Source: Tretioscincus oriximinensis (lineage: Eukaryota; Chordata; Lepidosauria; Squamata; Gymnophthalmidae). Taken from it: DNA of 64,000 bases. The notes beneath the pieces were generated by a model. It searched no databases. It was not told the origin of the DNA and worked only from the letters and a program-made list of their open reading frames with translations. This document shows, one piece after another, positions 1 to 12,692 of this stretch. Positions within the stretch are counted from its first letter, which is position 1; each line of letters begins with the position of its first letter. Position numbers and translations under genes: made by a program. The stretch is from NCBI GenBank assembly GCA_022410635.1, contig JAJVDF010000263.1:1148355-1212354 (forward strand). Reading direction: 5' to 3'.

Positions 1-95
1 CTTCTTCTTCTTCTTCTTCTTCTTCTTCTTCTTCTTCTTCTTCTTCTTCTTCTTCTTCTTCTTCTTCTTCTTCTTCTTCTTCTTCTTCTTCTTCT
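1..95. repeat. (CTT)n microsatellite
   Basis: An uninterrupted CTT trinucleotide array of about 31 units runs from the first base of the window to 95. It may begin further upstream. Several SINE copies here end in TTC-rich tails, so this array may be the expanded 3' tail of a plus-oriented SINE lying just outside the window; that is inference. Confidence 0.97.
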
Positions 96-1284
96 ATTTG
101 TATTTGTCTGAATTTTAGCAATGATATGGTCTCAAAACTAACCATTAAACATATTTACAGTAGAGCATGGTGGGCCAAACCCTGTTCTTTTGTTATTTTC
201 CCAAGCAGAGTAAGTTCCCAGATGCTTGGTTCAACACTGTGCAATTTAGCATACACCAGACACTGGATCATCCAGGAAGATACTGACACTCTTGACATGG
301 TACAGAAAATCCTGTACTTAATTAAATCCAGGCTTAAGGGGCAATGTATTGGCAGTGGCCCAGCATGGTGTTAAGCCAGTCTACCAGCTCTGTTGGCATG
401 CCATTAGGATGCTAGTATTTATGCCGTATTTGGAAACAGACTCAGTGTTTTATAAAAACAGAACAGTCTCAATTTAACTTTTGGCCAGAAAAACATGTAG
501 AATTAGTTCAGCCTTGTAAACAAGCCTGGAAAACTTACTAGCCTGAAGAAAAACCTTCAAGAAGCTACAGGTGGTTGAGGCAATAAAGGATGAGAGCTTT
601 GTTGCTTCTTAAAAGTAAGTAGAAGGTTTTTTGTTTTCTGACAGCCTGGCAGTTTTCCTTGCTGAATGGATAGAGAGGATTTTGTTTATTTATTTTCTCT
701 TACACTTACCGGTATATATTTTTTTCTCAAAGATGTGATACCAAAGCAAGGACAGGTGGCCTACAAGTAAGAATAATAAAGTCAGTATAATAAAGGTAGA
801 AATGAAGACAAAATTTTATTTTTGTCTCCTGGCTGTCTAGAGTACACTAGGATTTTGTTGTNTATTTGTGATATTTCATAAGATGTACTCACCCATGGCA
901 TTTATGATATATTGGATTTTGGACTTGAAAAGATTTACCTAAGATGTGGTTGGATATCCTCAAGTAGGGGGGGGAGGGCTGGGGAGCACTTTTTGGTGTG
1001 GTGGAGGTTTTTCTCTGATTGTATGACATGTATTGAGAAATGGTTGATCTCAACATATATNTGTGTGTATTTTACATGTGTGCATCATATAATGTCATAC
1101 TTTATATATATCAATAAAAATATTCATTAAAAAAAAATTGTGGAAAAGGCAGAAAAGTGTGTTCTGTCACATAGCATCTGAAGAAATATACTAGATTATA
1201 AAAGTTCATCCTTTTTTCTTTTTTTCATTTCTTTTCATCCTTTTTTCTTGATAGTCTGTAAGGTTCTAGGATCTTATATTAATA

Positions 1285-1391
1285 AGACAGTATTAATATT
1301 TTTATTGCTTTTATTATTATAAAACCCAAAGCAGCTGAGGGAGGAGGGGAAATAAAATAAATAAGTAAGTAAATAAATAAGTAAGTAAATT
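1285..1391 (+). repeat. Dispersed L2-like 3' tail with (AAGT/AAAT)n
   Basis: The stretch TATTGCTTTTATTATTATAA through the sequence after AAAACCC, followed by AGCTGAGGGA and a tetranucleotide AAGT/AAAT tail, matches 7993-8112 at about 90 percent by eye. Two related copies ending in tetranucleotide repeats suggest the 3' end of a LINE-mobilised element. The exact family is not identified. Confidence 0.65.
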
Positions 1392-2287
1392 ACAGTACAA
1401 GGGCAAAATAGTGCCTAAATCCGGTCCTGCATGCTATTCTTTCGCATTGTTCTTTTTTACTTGTTGCCATGTTTGTATTCATTGAGGTGCTATGGTTCTT
1501 AGCCTTGCGGAGAGATTAGAATTTGCAGGCTCTGCTATATGTTAAGACAGGTAGTGATAAAAATAATTAATTATAAAAATGGTTCAGCATTTTTGTAGCT
1601 ATTCTTGGTTGTGATGAAAACAGCAGTTCATTCTTAATCCCGGGTGACATTAGTGTTAGATTTATTTTTTATTTTAAAATGGGGAAGGGATGAACTAGTG
1701 CTAGAAAAAAATAGGAGTAAGAGAAAATCTGACAAATCCAGAAGGAAGACAGGACTATTATTTCATTCATATAATCAGAAATGAGTCAGCCATGATTTTA
1801 AAAGACTTATAATATCAGGATTTTTTGAAAAGAAAGACATGATCAAATTCATGCTGTTTTATTGTGTGACAACATGTAGTATCTGCCAGTCCTTGTGCCT
1901 TGACCACCTAAGATGACAGACGCCTTTGCAAGTGCCTTAGCCTTGATTTATGTAGTTGTCTTGCAAAGCTAAATGTTGAAATACTGCAATGCATTTTGTG
2001 AAGACACATCTCAAAAATTGCACCAGCCAACAACATACATTTATACATGATGTGAGCAATCTTTCAACAGAGAAAGTTAAAGACCAGACAAGAGTCCTCT
2101 CCACTTCAGGGCTCCACAAAGGATTCCATTCTATAAGATAGTTGTTCACAAAGTCACCTGCGTTACTTTCCATTCTGCTATAAATTTTCCATCCTATAAA
2201 GGCTATAAAGGTTACTATTTAAATTTCTCAATCTAAGGATGCATCCAGATAGCTGCCTTTCATACCACTATTTTTACATTTAGTGCT

Positions 2288-3352
2288 TAAAGGGGACTTT
2301 GTCCTGGATTGGAAACTGGCTAAAAGATAGAAAACGAGGGTAGTAATAAATGGACAGTTCTCTGAGGGGAAAGAGGTAAGAATTGGGGTACCCCAAGGGT
2401 CCGTACTGGGACCTTTGCTTTTCAGTATATTCATAAACGATCTGGATGCCGAGGTAAATAGTGAAGTAACCAAGTTTACTGATGACACTGAACTGTTCAG
2501 GGTAGTGAAAACTGAAAATGAGTGTAAGGCGCTTCAGAGTGAGCTATTGAAATTGGGTGAGTGGGCATCAAAGTGGCAAATTCACTTCAATTTAAGCAGG
2601 TGCAAAGTCATACACANTGGGGCAAAGAACCCCAACTACTCCTACCACCTGAAGGGAACCAAGCTTTCTGTGACCAAGCAAGGAAAGGATCTTGGGATGT
2701 TGGTGGGCAATTCAATGAAGATGTCAACCCGGTGTGCAGCAGCAGCAAAAAAGGCAAATTCCATGTTGGGAATAATTAGGAAAGGAATTAAAAACAAATC
2801 AGCAAATGTTGTTTTGCCTCTTTATAAATCTGTGGTGAGGCCACCTTTGGAATACTGTGTTCAGTTCTAGTCATCAAAACTCAGGGGTGATATTGTGGAA
2901 CTACAGAAGATGCATAAAAGGGAAAAAAAGAATGATCAAGGGTCTGGAGCACCTCCCTTATGAAGTCTGGCCTGCAACAAGGGCACTCCTTGAAATGGAT
3001 GGGCAGAAAAGTGACAATAGACAAAGGAAAGTATTTTTTTCACCCAGAGGGTCATCGGCCTGTGGAATTTACTTCCTGAAGAGGTGGTGGTAGCTAACAG
3101 CTTGGATAGTTTCAAGACAGGACTAGACAGGTTAATGACCAAGGGTATTAGGATGGATGTCTGGATGCTGCTTCCAGGATGGACCACAGGAAGTACTTCT
3201 GAAGTGCCATTTGCAGGGAGTCATGAACAGGTGCATATTTTGCTTTCCTCTGTTAGGACTGCCCAGGTGCATCGGTGTGAGACAGAATGCTGGACTAGAT
3301 GGGCTGTGGCCTGATCCAGTATGGCTGTTCTTATATTCTTATGTTCTTATGA
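2288..3352 (+). mobile_element. LINE 3' half (CR1/L2-like clade), degenerate, with TTCTTATG tail
   Basis: The reverse-transcriptase palm is readable: GVPQGSVLGPLLFSIFINDL at about 2388-2445, then KFTDDTELF, a variant (FTDD) of the catalytic FADD box, then the thumb with CAAAAKKANSMLGIIRKG and LYKSVVRPPLEYCVQF up to 2869. The frame then shifts to MIKGLEHLPYE (2932) and to the conserved tail LP.EVV...LDSFKTGLDR. The 3' UTR ends in tandem TTCTTATG units at 3330-3352. The 5' part (endonuclease and ORF1) is absent, as in a 5'-truncated insertion. Several frameshifts and a stop after CVQF show it is dead. Confidence 0.9.
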
Positions 3353-4039
3353 CTTACAATGCAGTAATTACTGGGTGTCCTCAAGCATAGAAGCACGGAT
3401 ATAAATCCCCTTGTTCTTATAGGTGTGAAAACCAAATGGAAAATTGTAGAATAGTGCAAAGATGTTGAAGGACTAATGTCTTCCCTGTAGATATTATAAG
3501 CTTTGTGAAGTTTTTTATTAATGAGGANTCTGATTGGCCATATCATTTTTTNAAAAAAATACATGATAGTGCAATATATCAAGTGCAGATACAGTCTGGT
3601 AACAATAAAACATTTTAAAAGAATTGAAATGTTGTTATTATTAGATTGTTTATCCTCTATATTGGCAGTTCTGACAGTTTTTAGGATTAATAAAAGCCAC
3701 ACAGCTTGTGACAAATTTATCAAATCCATGTACCAGCCTGTTGACCTTGCTACTATTTTTTAAAGATTGGTAATTCATTAAAAGCAGGGTAATATCATTC
3801 TCTCTAATATTGTCCCTAATAGGAAATGAGTGGTGTCTTCCACAGCCTGGGCCCCACATTTACAAAGTCTGTTTTAAGCAGGAGTATTCTGAAAATGACC
3901 CCTTCCAATCATTATATCAAGTTGATCAAATCTTCCTCTTGTAAAGACTATTCAAAAGGGCGAAGGAAAGGTGAAAGCCAGATAATTCTCCAGCTTTGTG
4001 TTCTGTTTAAAAGCAAATAGTGCACAGCAGTGCCTCAAG

Positions 4040-6110
4040 TAATTGCCGTCAGCTTATTTTGCACTTCTATGTCAACTGACTGTTGCTTCATAATTTCTCC
4101 TGAACGATGGGTGAATGCCTAGTTGAGAAGTTTTCTGCTCAAGGTTGGTTAACCGGTCAATATACAATGATGTGGCAGCCTGTCTGGACACCTGCCCTTT
4201 AGTTTTAGCCAATAATTAAATTGTGTTTTTAGTACTAAGCTTTTTATTGGACCAGCTATATTTCTTCTTTAGACTCCCAAATACCAGCACTTTTGATTTG
4301 TCTTTATTGATGTTTAGGGCATTTTCCTTGCAATATACTCTGAAATGCTTTAGGGTTCTTCTCAGGCACACTGCTGTGGATGACAGCAAAGCCATGTCAT
4401 CCACACAAAAGAGGATGTTAACTGATCTGTCTAATAATCTGGGACTATCTAGGTTGTCTTGATTTAAAGCCCACACATCATTTACATAGAAACAGATGAG
4501 AAAGGGAACCATGCAAAATGCAAACATGATGTCTTAACTTCTTGTGTCAGGGTACCACTGTTACCTGTTCAAACTTTTAATATAGTTTCTGAGTACAAGG
4601 TAATCATTTACATCAGGCGCCTAGAGTCAATATTTGTGTCAGCAAGTTTGGCCCATAAAAGATTCCTGTTAATGAGTTGAAGGCAGCTGAAAGATCGATG
4701 AATGTAGAATAAGGATTTCTGCCCTTGGGGGTATATTTGTGATCTAAGGTTGATCAAATCTTGCTCTAGTTATCTATAGTTGATTGCCTCTGGCAGAAGC
4801 CAGTTTGCTAGAATAGAATTTTCAGTGGCCCAAGACTATTGAGTAGGTGTTTTGCATGAATTAGATTTAGGGGATGATTATTTTGTGGATCTGGTTTATT
4901 CTCCTTTTTTAATATTATGATGATAATGTATACACTCACCATCTGCTAGGAACATGAAACTTGTTTATATGGATAGACGTTGTGCCCACTAGACTATATT
5001 GAGATTAAATAGTTCAGAGGTGAGAAAATCTTCACATGGGCCCTTGTTGTTTTTTAAAATAGAAATAACCTCCTGACCCGATTACCTCATCAGGTGTTAC
5101 ACGGTGTCCTTCCAGAAGAGATTATTGGTCTGGCAGAAAACAGGATGCTGATCTACAATTTGAAACCACATCATGATTGAATAGATTTTTATATAAGTCT
5201 TCCCAATGGAATGGGGGAATCTAGTGTGAATCTGCCCTCAATTTACTGCACACTATACCCCAGAAAAGAACCGAACTGCACTTTTGTGTTTCTAGATCTC
5301 TCCAAACTTTATTGTTATAGGCTGTCTTTTTTATTGTGATCAGTTTTTTATATTGGTGCCTTATAGACAGCATATTATGTTGCATGCACTTATCTGGGTT
5401 ATGCTGTGAATCTCTCATGACCTGCCTCAAGGTTTGCTTCAGAACACTGCATTCTGAATCATACTAGACCTTTACCCTATCCACCTGGGTTCAGTTTTTA
5501 AGTTGAGTTATTATAAAGGTTTTTAGTTCAGAGCATGTATTGTAGTCTTGAAACACTACATTGGTATTTGTAGTCTTGTCTTATATTCTGTGCCTTAATT
5601 CTTCTGCTGTCGAAGAATTTCTCAGTCTGAGCTTGATCAGTCTTCTGCGAGCTCACTTTCCTGTTTTGCTATACTTCCACATTGTGTATGAATTTCAAAT
5701 CTGTTGCGGAAACCAGTCTCAAGTCCAATAGTATAATTTCACAAAAAATTGTTGGCGGTCATTGTCCANTATTGAATTGAAAACAAGGAACAAATTCTTT
5801 GGAACGCAAACGTAATTCAGAGAGTTGCTGAATTTTACTGCATGGTATGTGAAAGGATAGCAGCTCTTTTTTGCCACTTCTTCCAATAATCTGAAAATTT
5901 AGGCTATGTAAAAGATCTGTAACCCAGTTTTAATTATCACTGAATTTCCTGAGTGCCAGTTTGGATCAACGAGCATATACTCATGGGAATGGCTGCAGGT
6001 AGCTATGAGATTGTCTGCTGAGTCTTCATTCAGTGCATTCAAATCAGCAGAAATAATTGTAAATGCTAAAGGAAATAATTTGGTGATTTCAACTAAAGCA
6101 AATTCCAAGG
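4040..6110 (-). mobile_element. Decayed reverse-strand LINE: endonuclease to RT remnants
   Basis: Read on the minus strand, fragments occur in the order expected of a LINE ORF2. At 5899-6108, FTIISADLNALNEDSADNL resembles the GDFNA motif of an APE-type endonuclease. At 5221-5430, RHQYKKLITIKKTAYNNKVW resembles the linker before RT. At 4216-4527, the palm is seen as ILFCVDDMALLSS (CVDD in place of YADD) with LNINKDKSKVLVFGS. A C-terminal piece near 4070-4205 reads SLYIDRLTNLEQKTSQLGIH. Frames are broken many times between these pieces. The clade is not certain (it is not the L1 of this window). The borders are approximate. Confidence 0.7.
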
Positions 6111-6414
6111 TAGTCCACAGATCTGAGAAGTAGTATTTTGATGGTGGATATGCACAGTTGCATCTTCAGGTTCTGCAGATTTTGTGTGTACTAAATAAAA
6201 GCCTACAGTAGTTACACATTCTGCAGAAATTATCAGTTGATAACCACTTGCCTCTGTTTTTGCTACTCACATTCTGATAAGTAGAACCTGTAAATCCTCT
6301 GACCCTGAGATAGTGACATATGCAAGCCCATGTTAAAGGCTATTATCATTCAATATCTAGCAAGATACAATTTGAGCATTTCTAGTCTAGTTGTTATAGG
6401 AGAGAAATTAAACA

Positions 6415-6510
6415 ACATGTGTCTATGAAAGCTCATACCACCTACCTTTCTCCTGTTAGTCTCCAAGTGCTACAAGCCCCCTTGTTGGACTTTCTAAGAC
6501 TAGCATGGTT
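6415..6510 (+). repeat. Dispersed repeat related to 19011-19105
   Basis: CTATGAAAGCTCATACCACC, then GTTAGTCTCCAAGTGCTAC, resembles 19040-19095 (CTACGAAAGCTTATGCCAACC, GTTAGTCTCAAAGTGCTGC). From memory, a repeat with an ACGAAAGCTYATG...GTTAGTCTCTAAGGTGC core is common in sauropsid genomes. I do not assign the family. Confidence 0.5.
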
Positions 6511-7105
6511 TTTCTCTGAAATATACATTTGGTAGCTCCACTAGTGTTACATGTAAACAAGCAGTAAAATTAGATTCAACAGTGTTGATGTCCCATGTTC
6601 AATAGGCTAGGGGAATAGTAATGGGTTTTGGTTTTCAGCAGAATATAAATAAAGTGCAGACATTATGCTGCCTTCTGTCTTAAGGCTATGAGAAACCATG
6701 CAATGGCTCTTTTTCAAAAAGAAATGATGCTGTGTGACACCAAGGCCAGCCCTTTCCTCCAGCTCGATGGTCTCAAAAATTTTATTTTCCTCCTAAGGGC
6801 TTTTGCTTATCTTTATTTTTATTGTTTTTTTCTGCTCAGTACCTAGAGACCTACTGTAAATATGAACAGACATGTCTTCTCAGAATTTTAAAGTTGCTCT
6901 TCACACAGGGATTGCTGCATTGTATGTAAACAGCTGGGAGTTTTCAAGTTACCCAAAGCAAAAAGTGTATCTGAACAGTATTTGCTTCCCACTAAACTGT
7001 TAAGACAAATGTAACATTTCCAGAAATCAAAGATTTTACTTTTTTCCTTGAGCAAAGTAGAGATCAAAAGTCACTTCTTGACCCACTAAAGAAGCATCTT
7101 CTGGA

Positions 7106-7135
7106 AATTGTGAATTATAATTATAATTCACAATT
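7106..7135. repeat. Perfect 30-bp AT-rich palindrome
   Basis: The arms AATTGTGAATTATAA and TTATAATTCACAATT are exact reverse complements with no spacer, centred between 7120 and 7121. No matching transposon terminus was seen beside it. Confidence 0.95.
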
Positions 7136-7289
7136 CTTTCCTGCCTGTCACTTTTAAAATATTGGCTCAGCATTGTAATAGCTTTAAATTAATAACAGTA
7201 TACATTATTCATTTTTATTAGTATTATTTCAAACTTTTGTTTTTAGTGTTGTATGTTATATAGTGTTAGGTTTGCTACCTGTACTGTAT

Positions 7290-7935
7290 TATACAGGATG
7301 TCCCGTATTTCAGGTAAAAATTACAGATCCCATATTATAATTCAGGGTCCCGTAAAATACGCACGCCCCCCCTCCCCGGCCGTGGCCATTCCTATGCCTC
7401 CTGCGCTTAGAAGCTGAACAGGGGGCTGGAAGAGTCAGGGAGGCAGATGAGCTCCTCTTGGCCAAGTGGGGCCTGCCTTCTGGTGCCCAGGGAGCAAGGG
7501 AGGGGGCACCTTGATGGCTCCATCCTCCTTTCCAGCCCACCCTCCTCTCCCTGGCGAAGAAAGAAGGTGAAGAAATGTCCGTGGAGAAGAAACCGTCCCC
7601 AAATGCTACCATTACCATTAGCAGCAGCAGCAGGCTCAAGCACACCACAAACTTCTTATGGAGGGTTTGGCGCAAAGGCACACAGTACAAATTACTTGGC
7701 TATTTTGCTATGCCACCACCAGCAGGTTTCCTTCACGACCTTCCTCTGTATATGTGTGCATGCATGTAATTTAAGGGGATTTTTAAATCCCATATGTACC
7801 TATGAATACGGATTCATAGGTACATATGTGATGTAAAAATCCCCTTAAATTATTAATTTTGAGGGGTTTTTTAGTGTCCCTTATTTTTGTGAAATATCTC
7901 TTATTTTTAAAAGCATGTCCCTTATTTCACTTATC
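7290..7935. repeat. Unclassified insert-like block with repeated GTCCC-TATTT motifs
   Basis: ATGTCCCGTATTTCA at about 7298 recurs as ATGTCCCTTATTTCA at about 7914, with further GTCCCTTATTTTTG copies near 7875. Between them lie a GC-rich segment (7350-7660) unlike the surrounding intron and the palindrome at 7767-7852. This may be a non-autonomous DNA element, but I cannot fix the ends or family. The frames through it (for example 7447-7836) have no recognisable protein. Confidence 0.4.
7767..7852. repeat. Near-perfect 86-bp palindrome (41-bp arms)
   Basis: The left arm 7767-7807 begins TAATTTAAGGGGATTTTTAA and ends ACCTATGAAT. The right arm 7812-7852 is its reverse complement with two mismatches; the centre is ACGG. 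It would form a long hairpin. It could be a tiny foldback element or two joined transposon ends. Confidence 0.95.
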
Positions 7936-7992
7936 AAAAGGTACCTATCCAGGGCTGTATTTAGGTAAAATATACATACCGGTAGTACTAAG

Positions 7993-8112
7993 AAGATATT
8001 AATATTTTTTATTGCTTTTATTATTATAAAACCCGAAGTAGCTGAGGGAAGACGGAAGTAAAGTAAGTAAGTAAGTAGGTAGATAGGTAGTTGAGTGAGT
8101 GAGTAAGTAAAT
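7993..8112 (+). repeat. Dispersed L2-like 3' tail with (AAGT/AGGT)n, second copy
   Basis: This is homologous to 1285-1391. It shares the run from TATTAATATT through ATTATTATAAAACCC and AGCTGAGGGA, then a degenerate AAGT/AGGT/GAGT tetranucleotide tail. The shared core followed by a variable tail is what a LINE or SINE 3' end looks like. Confidence 0.65.
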
Positions 8113-10093
8113 CCTTTACCTTTCTATGGATTGTAAATACCGGTGAATCTTTCGTTTGGAAGTAACCTAATATTAGCATAGGAACATTTGAGTCCTTCAG
8201 CAAACTGAAGTTGGTCATAACAAAGTCCAGACCCACACTCACACAAAAGGTTGAAAACTGATAAGTAAAGGCAAAAGGGCAGTGTGTCATTATATCACCT
8301 ATTTCAGATTTTGATTTCATTCTCTTTTCTTATATATTTGAGTTTAAGACTAGCTGTCATATGCAAATGCCTCTATTTTAATGGCTACTCTTTTGATCAT
8401 AATTAAATTAATCTGTTTGCTATATTCAGTACCATTTGTGTTCACATGAGTTCATTCAGACATAATCGAGGCTTTATAATGCATTCTACATCTAATACTA
8501 TTGTTGCCCTTAGATTGAAAAAGTGACTTCTGACTTGTCTGGTTTTGCAGCTCCCATGTTTAGGACAGCTAGATAAAATAAATGATTTTTATTAAAGAAG
8601 GACTTTGCAAATTGGTTCTGAGGGCAATCCACTGGTCACAGTGGCTAAGAATTGAGAGTAAACTATTAAGAAAACTAATGTGTTTTCTATTAAATATGTG
8701 GAACTCTGGGTTACCCCGAAAAAAATGGAGGCATCCTGAGTTAAAACTGCAGGGCTTCTTTTGTCTGTTGACTGGTGCAGACTAGAGTGTCTCCACAAGT
8801 ATGCCAGAAGAGCATAATGTCCAGTCCTTCATTTCTGAATTGGCAGGGACCCATTTCAGTGACACAATAAAACATACCACCAAAATAGATTACATAGGAT
8901 CTCTGAGATTAGGAATCTTTGCTCATAACTATCAGAGCCACCAGAACTTCAGGATTGCAGACTAAGATGGAATTAANTTGTAACAGCCTTTTACAGTTTA
9001 TGCCTTGACATGATCCGGACTTGGGCTGGACCTGCTGTTCAGGATCACTGTAAGATTAGAGCCCTTGGATAACTGTCTAATAGCAAAGTAATGTCTCTAA
9101 GCTTACCATATAAGTAAGGAGAAGCCAAGAAGAAAAACGGAGTATGTTCTTGAGACTGTCTGGAAAACCGAAATTAGAAACTCTTTTGTGAGTTTGTGGA
9201 ATACTTCTTTTGAAAATAAGATTCAAAATATAAATAGTTCCCAAATGCCATCTTGAAACATGAAAACATTAAAGGCTTGTTATAGAAGCTTCTCTGGCAC
9301 TTGACATAAATCGAGGTCATCCCAGATACTGGGTGTGATCATGAAACTGAGAAATTAAGAAAAAGGGTAGAAGAGAAAAAGTATCTGTATGTTTTCCTAA
9401 TCAAAAGTTTTAAAAAGATAATCTAGGTAAGGGGAACTCAATTGGCTAGTAGCCTTTGACCATGGTTTGCTCTGCATTCAGCCTCCATGGATGGATAGTT
9501 AGGCACTATCTCTCTGTTGAGGATATGCTAGTAATCATATCTAAGAATCTCCAGGTTCATTTATTAATAAAGTGCTGTCATTGTGCAGAGTATTTTACAT
9601 AACAGAAGAAATATGAAGAAAAATACGAATATTGCATTGCCCCATTGTAAAGTTTCAAGAAAGGAGGGACCATTTAGAGCATAGAGCCTTTCTGTTTTGC
9701 TTTAAACTATTATACATAGGATTAATATTCTGGCTTAGGTAAAATGAAATCCAAAGACACAGGAACTTTGAAATATTAAAATCTTTCATTTTATATTGTG
9801 AAATATTAAAATGGTTAAAGGGAGCTTTCTTTATACTCCAGAAGTCTACGTTTTTCCATGAATTGGGAGAACCAGGTGGTTCATCTAGTTTAATTCATTC
9901 AAACTTTTCATAGTGTTCCATATTGACAAGCTTTGAGGGTAACATTTTATCTTTCCACATCTGAGATCACTTTATTTAAATTAGCAAATAGTGCCCACTA
10001 GTCTTTCAATTGTCTTGTCTTTCACTTGTAATTTTGCACTGTCAAGAACCTTTTATCTCCAGTAACTAAACAGTGAGCTTCTGTTTTTGCAAG

Positions 10094-11222
10094 TCAGCTA
10101 CTGCCACGAATGTGGCAGTGCTGAAGGTTGCTGAGGGAAGAAGGAGGGAGACGGTGTAGGATGCCTGCCTCCTTCTCGCTGCCCAGGAAGTGGGCAGTGG
10201 GAAGTGATGCAGCTTCCTTGGCGATGGGGGGTATAATGCCCTCCATTGGCCACCATGCTTCCTCCTTTGTCGGTGACGCACGAATGAGATGGACGAGTCT
10301 CCTTGCACGCACCTTGGCCACGCTGCCACCGCCATTCTGGCATGGCCATGTGGTTCTGTTGACAAGGAAATACACCTGTCCCCTTTTTCAGCTGCCGCCA
10401 GACCTCCACCAGCTCTATTGGACACTCTAAATTTACTAAGGTGAGCTGGTCGGATTGGGATTTTACGAGGCATCGGGCTGAACCTCCAAGGCTTGGTGCT
10501 GATGGCATTAGGCTTGGCAGCTTGGCATAGGAGGTTCCCATCCTCCGGATGGGAGCTTAAGGCGTGGTAGTGCAGCAGACTGCAAGCCAAAGGAAGTTTC
10601 TCTGAAGACCTACCTTGGTATAGCTACGCTCCGCAGTCTGCTTGGGTGGGACTGGCGGTCTTGCACACCCTTCCTCCCCGGGGCGGGGTTTCTTCTCTTG
10701 GCAGCCAGAGCCTTTCTGCCATTGGAGACTCCAGCGGCCTGACCCAAGCGGTAAAGCAAGATTTATGCATATGTCGTATTGTAAATAAGCAAAATGGTGC
10801 GTGGCCCTTGGTGGTCTACTGGCAAGGCCCGAGCCGGGATAGCTATAGGCTGTCGTGCTGATGGGTGGGTGCCCTGATGGTGCCATGCCACGGTGTGTGG
10901 CCCAGCTGCTTACAGTGACAGACCAGGTGGCTGACCTGTTGCATAGCCCAGTTGGTTGCAGTGTCAGACTGGATGGCTGACCATGACCTGGGCTGTCAGC
11001 CAAGTTGCTGCGCCTGCCACACTCCTACACAAGCCATGGCCTAATTCTCTCCACTTCTGGGTTATTTGTTCTATAAATAAGCACTTGTGATGTTCAATGT
11101 TAGTTTTTTGGTTGCGCTATTGTTACACGTATTGCGTTAGGAGTTTGGAGTATTGTTAGTAAGTTAATAAACTACTCATGTTCACTTTTAAATGGTGTGG
11201 TCTCCTCTCCCTTCTCTCCACA
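10094..11222 (+). mobile_element. GC-rich LTR-like insertion (candidate solo LTR)
   Basis: A 1.13-kb block is sharply more GC-rich than both flanks. GCAAG stands directly before it (10089-10093) and after it (11223-11227), compatible with a 5-bp target duplication. Near its right end are a TATA-like TCTATAAATAAGC (about 11071), an AATAAA polyadenylation signal (about 11166) and a CT-rich end TCTCCCTTCTCTCCACA, the order expected in an LTR (promoter, polyA signal, terminal CA). The left end is TCAG, not the canonical TG. No internal coding region or second LTR is present. Open frames on the minus strand (10066-11003) match no family I know. Best treated as a candidate. Confidence 0.4.
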
Positions 11223-12692
11223 GCAAGTGCTGCATCATGTCTTTTTAGAAGCTCTGTAAATTCAATTTTACCACTACCACAGTTGGTATGCCATGTTGTC
11301 TTTGGCAATAGAGTTGTAATAAAAAGAGAGTCTTTCACTTAAAATAGGATTATGAATCCCAGTCTTTTGTTTCGTAGAACCTGGAAAATGCATCTGTGTG
11401 TATTCATTAAGGACTCAGCTACATTTAAATTTGAGGCAACCTTCAATCCACCAACAAAATGAGACCACATCTGTGAAGTGATTTATCAGTTTATTTTAAA
11501 AAATAGTCCAAACCTTCTTGGGTTCACTGGTAATGACACCATGTCAATATTCTCAGAAATTTGCATGGAGAAGGAGATATGACTATCATTGGGTGTCCAT
11601 TGGGTGAGCCATGCCCACTCCTCCAATTACATTTTCCTGAGAACAAAATAATATCATCAGTTTATTTCACTCATGGCATCCTGGACTATTCTTATATGTG
11701 GGATAACTGACTAATTTCAAGTATTTTTTAAAATGTTTTATATCCTCTCCTACCCACCCCATTTTAGAGCGTTTGTTCAGGGATGCTACTTCAATGTAAA
11801 CAGACTGAACCTTTCGTCCAGAGCTAAGGATGGGCAAAGGAATAGATGGAAAAGGTTTATTTTTACCTTTTCAAAGAAGAATAAGCAAAGCTTAAAAAAA
11901 TGTAGTGTCCACAATACAAATATGAAGTACACAAGCCTAGGCCCAGTGCACATGAGAGATCAATGCATTGGAATGTGATCCAGGAGATCCTGGCNCACAT
12001 TCTTGTGGTTTCTCATGGGTTGTCACTGATCAACTCACTACAAATCTTTTATTCCGCAACTTTTGAGAATGGATATATTCCAATTTGTGGCAGAGCATCA
12101 CAAAATCTGCTCCCAAAGCAGTTATTTAATCTTCATCTGCAGTGGCAAGATCTTGGCCAAAGTCATACCAAAGCATGCCCCAAAGTTTTTTAAATAAGCC
12201 TTTTTTTGTCTTTGTATTAATCCAGCTAGGTAAAAGGTGGGAAGGAGACAGCAGCCAATGTCAGAAGACAAATGAGGCTTCTTGGGAGCTGTAGGCTCCC
12301 AGAGCCTCATGTGACTTCTAGACAAATACATAAAGAAAAAAAAAGGGAGGGTTGCTGAGTGTGGAGAAATGGTAAATCCTCTGTAGTGAGATTTTTTTAG
12401 CAATTTTGCTACAACACATAGTATTCTGAATCCAAACTCAATCACAGTTAAACACAGCAAGGTAAAGGATCTGTATTCCAAAATAAAAAATGAAATATGG
12501 AAGAAACATGGGTTCACATTGTCTAATCAAAGGTCTATATTTGGAACTAATCATTTGCACAGTCTTTCCCCCTATTTGACAATTTATGTTCTGGGATGTA
12601 GGAGAAAATTTGGAATTTTAACAGATGGCTTCTTTCTCTTAACAAAGGGATATGTTTTTACTAACATAGCNGTGCAAAGCAGAATGGAGATT

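Noticed and set aside
1..95. Telomeric or centromeric array
   Set aside because: CTT repeats are an ordinary microsatellite; telomeric TTAGGG units are absent.
7310..7836. Open frames of 126-129 codons on both strands
   Set aside because: They sit in a GC-rich insert-like block, overlap each other and have no family similarity.
10066..11003. Overlapping minus-strand open frames of 93-174 codons
   Set aside because: They are explained by high GC content with few stops. There is no similarity to a known protein, no splice signals, and the region looks like an LTR-type insert.
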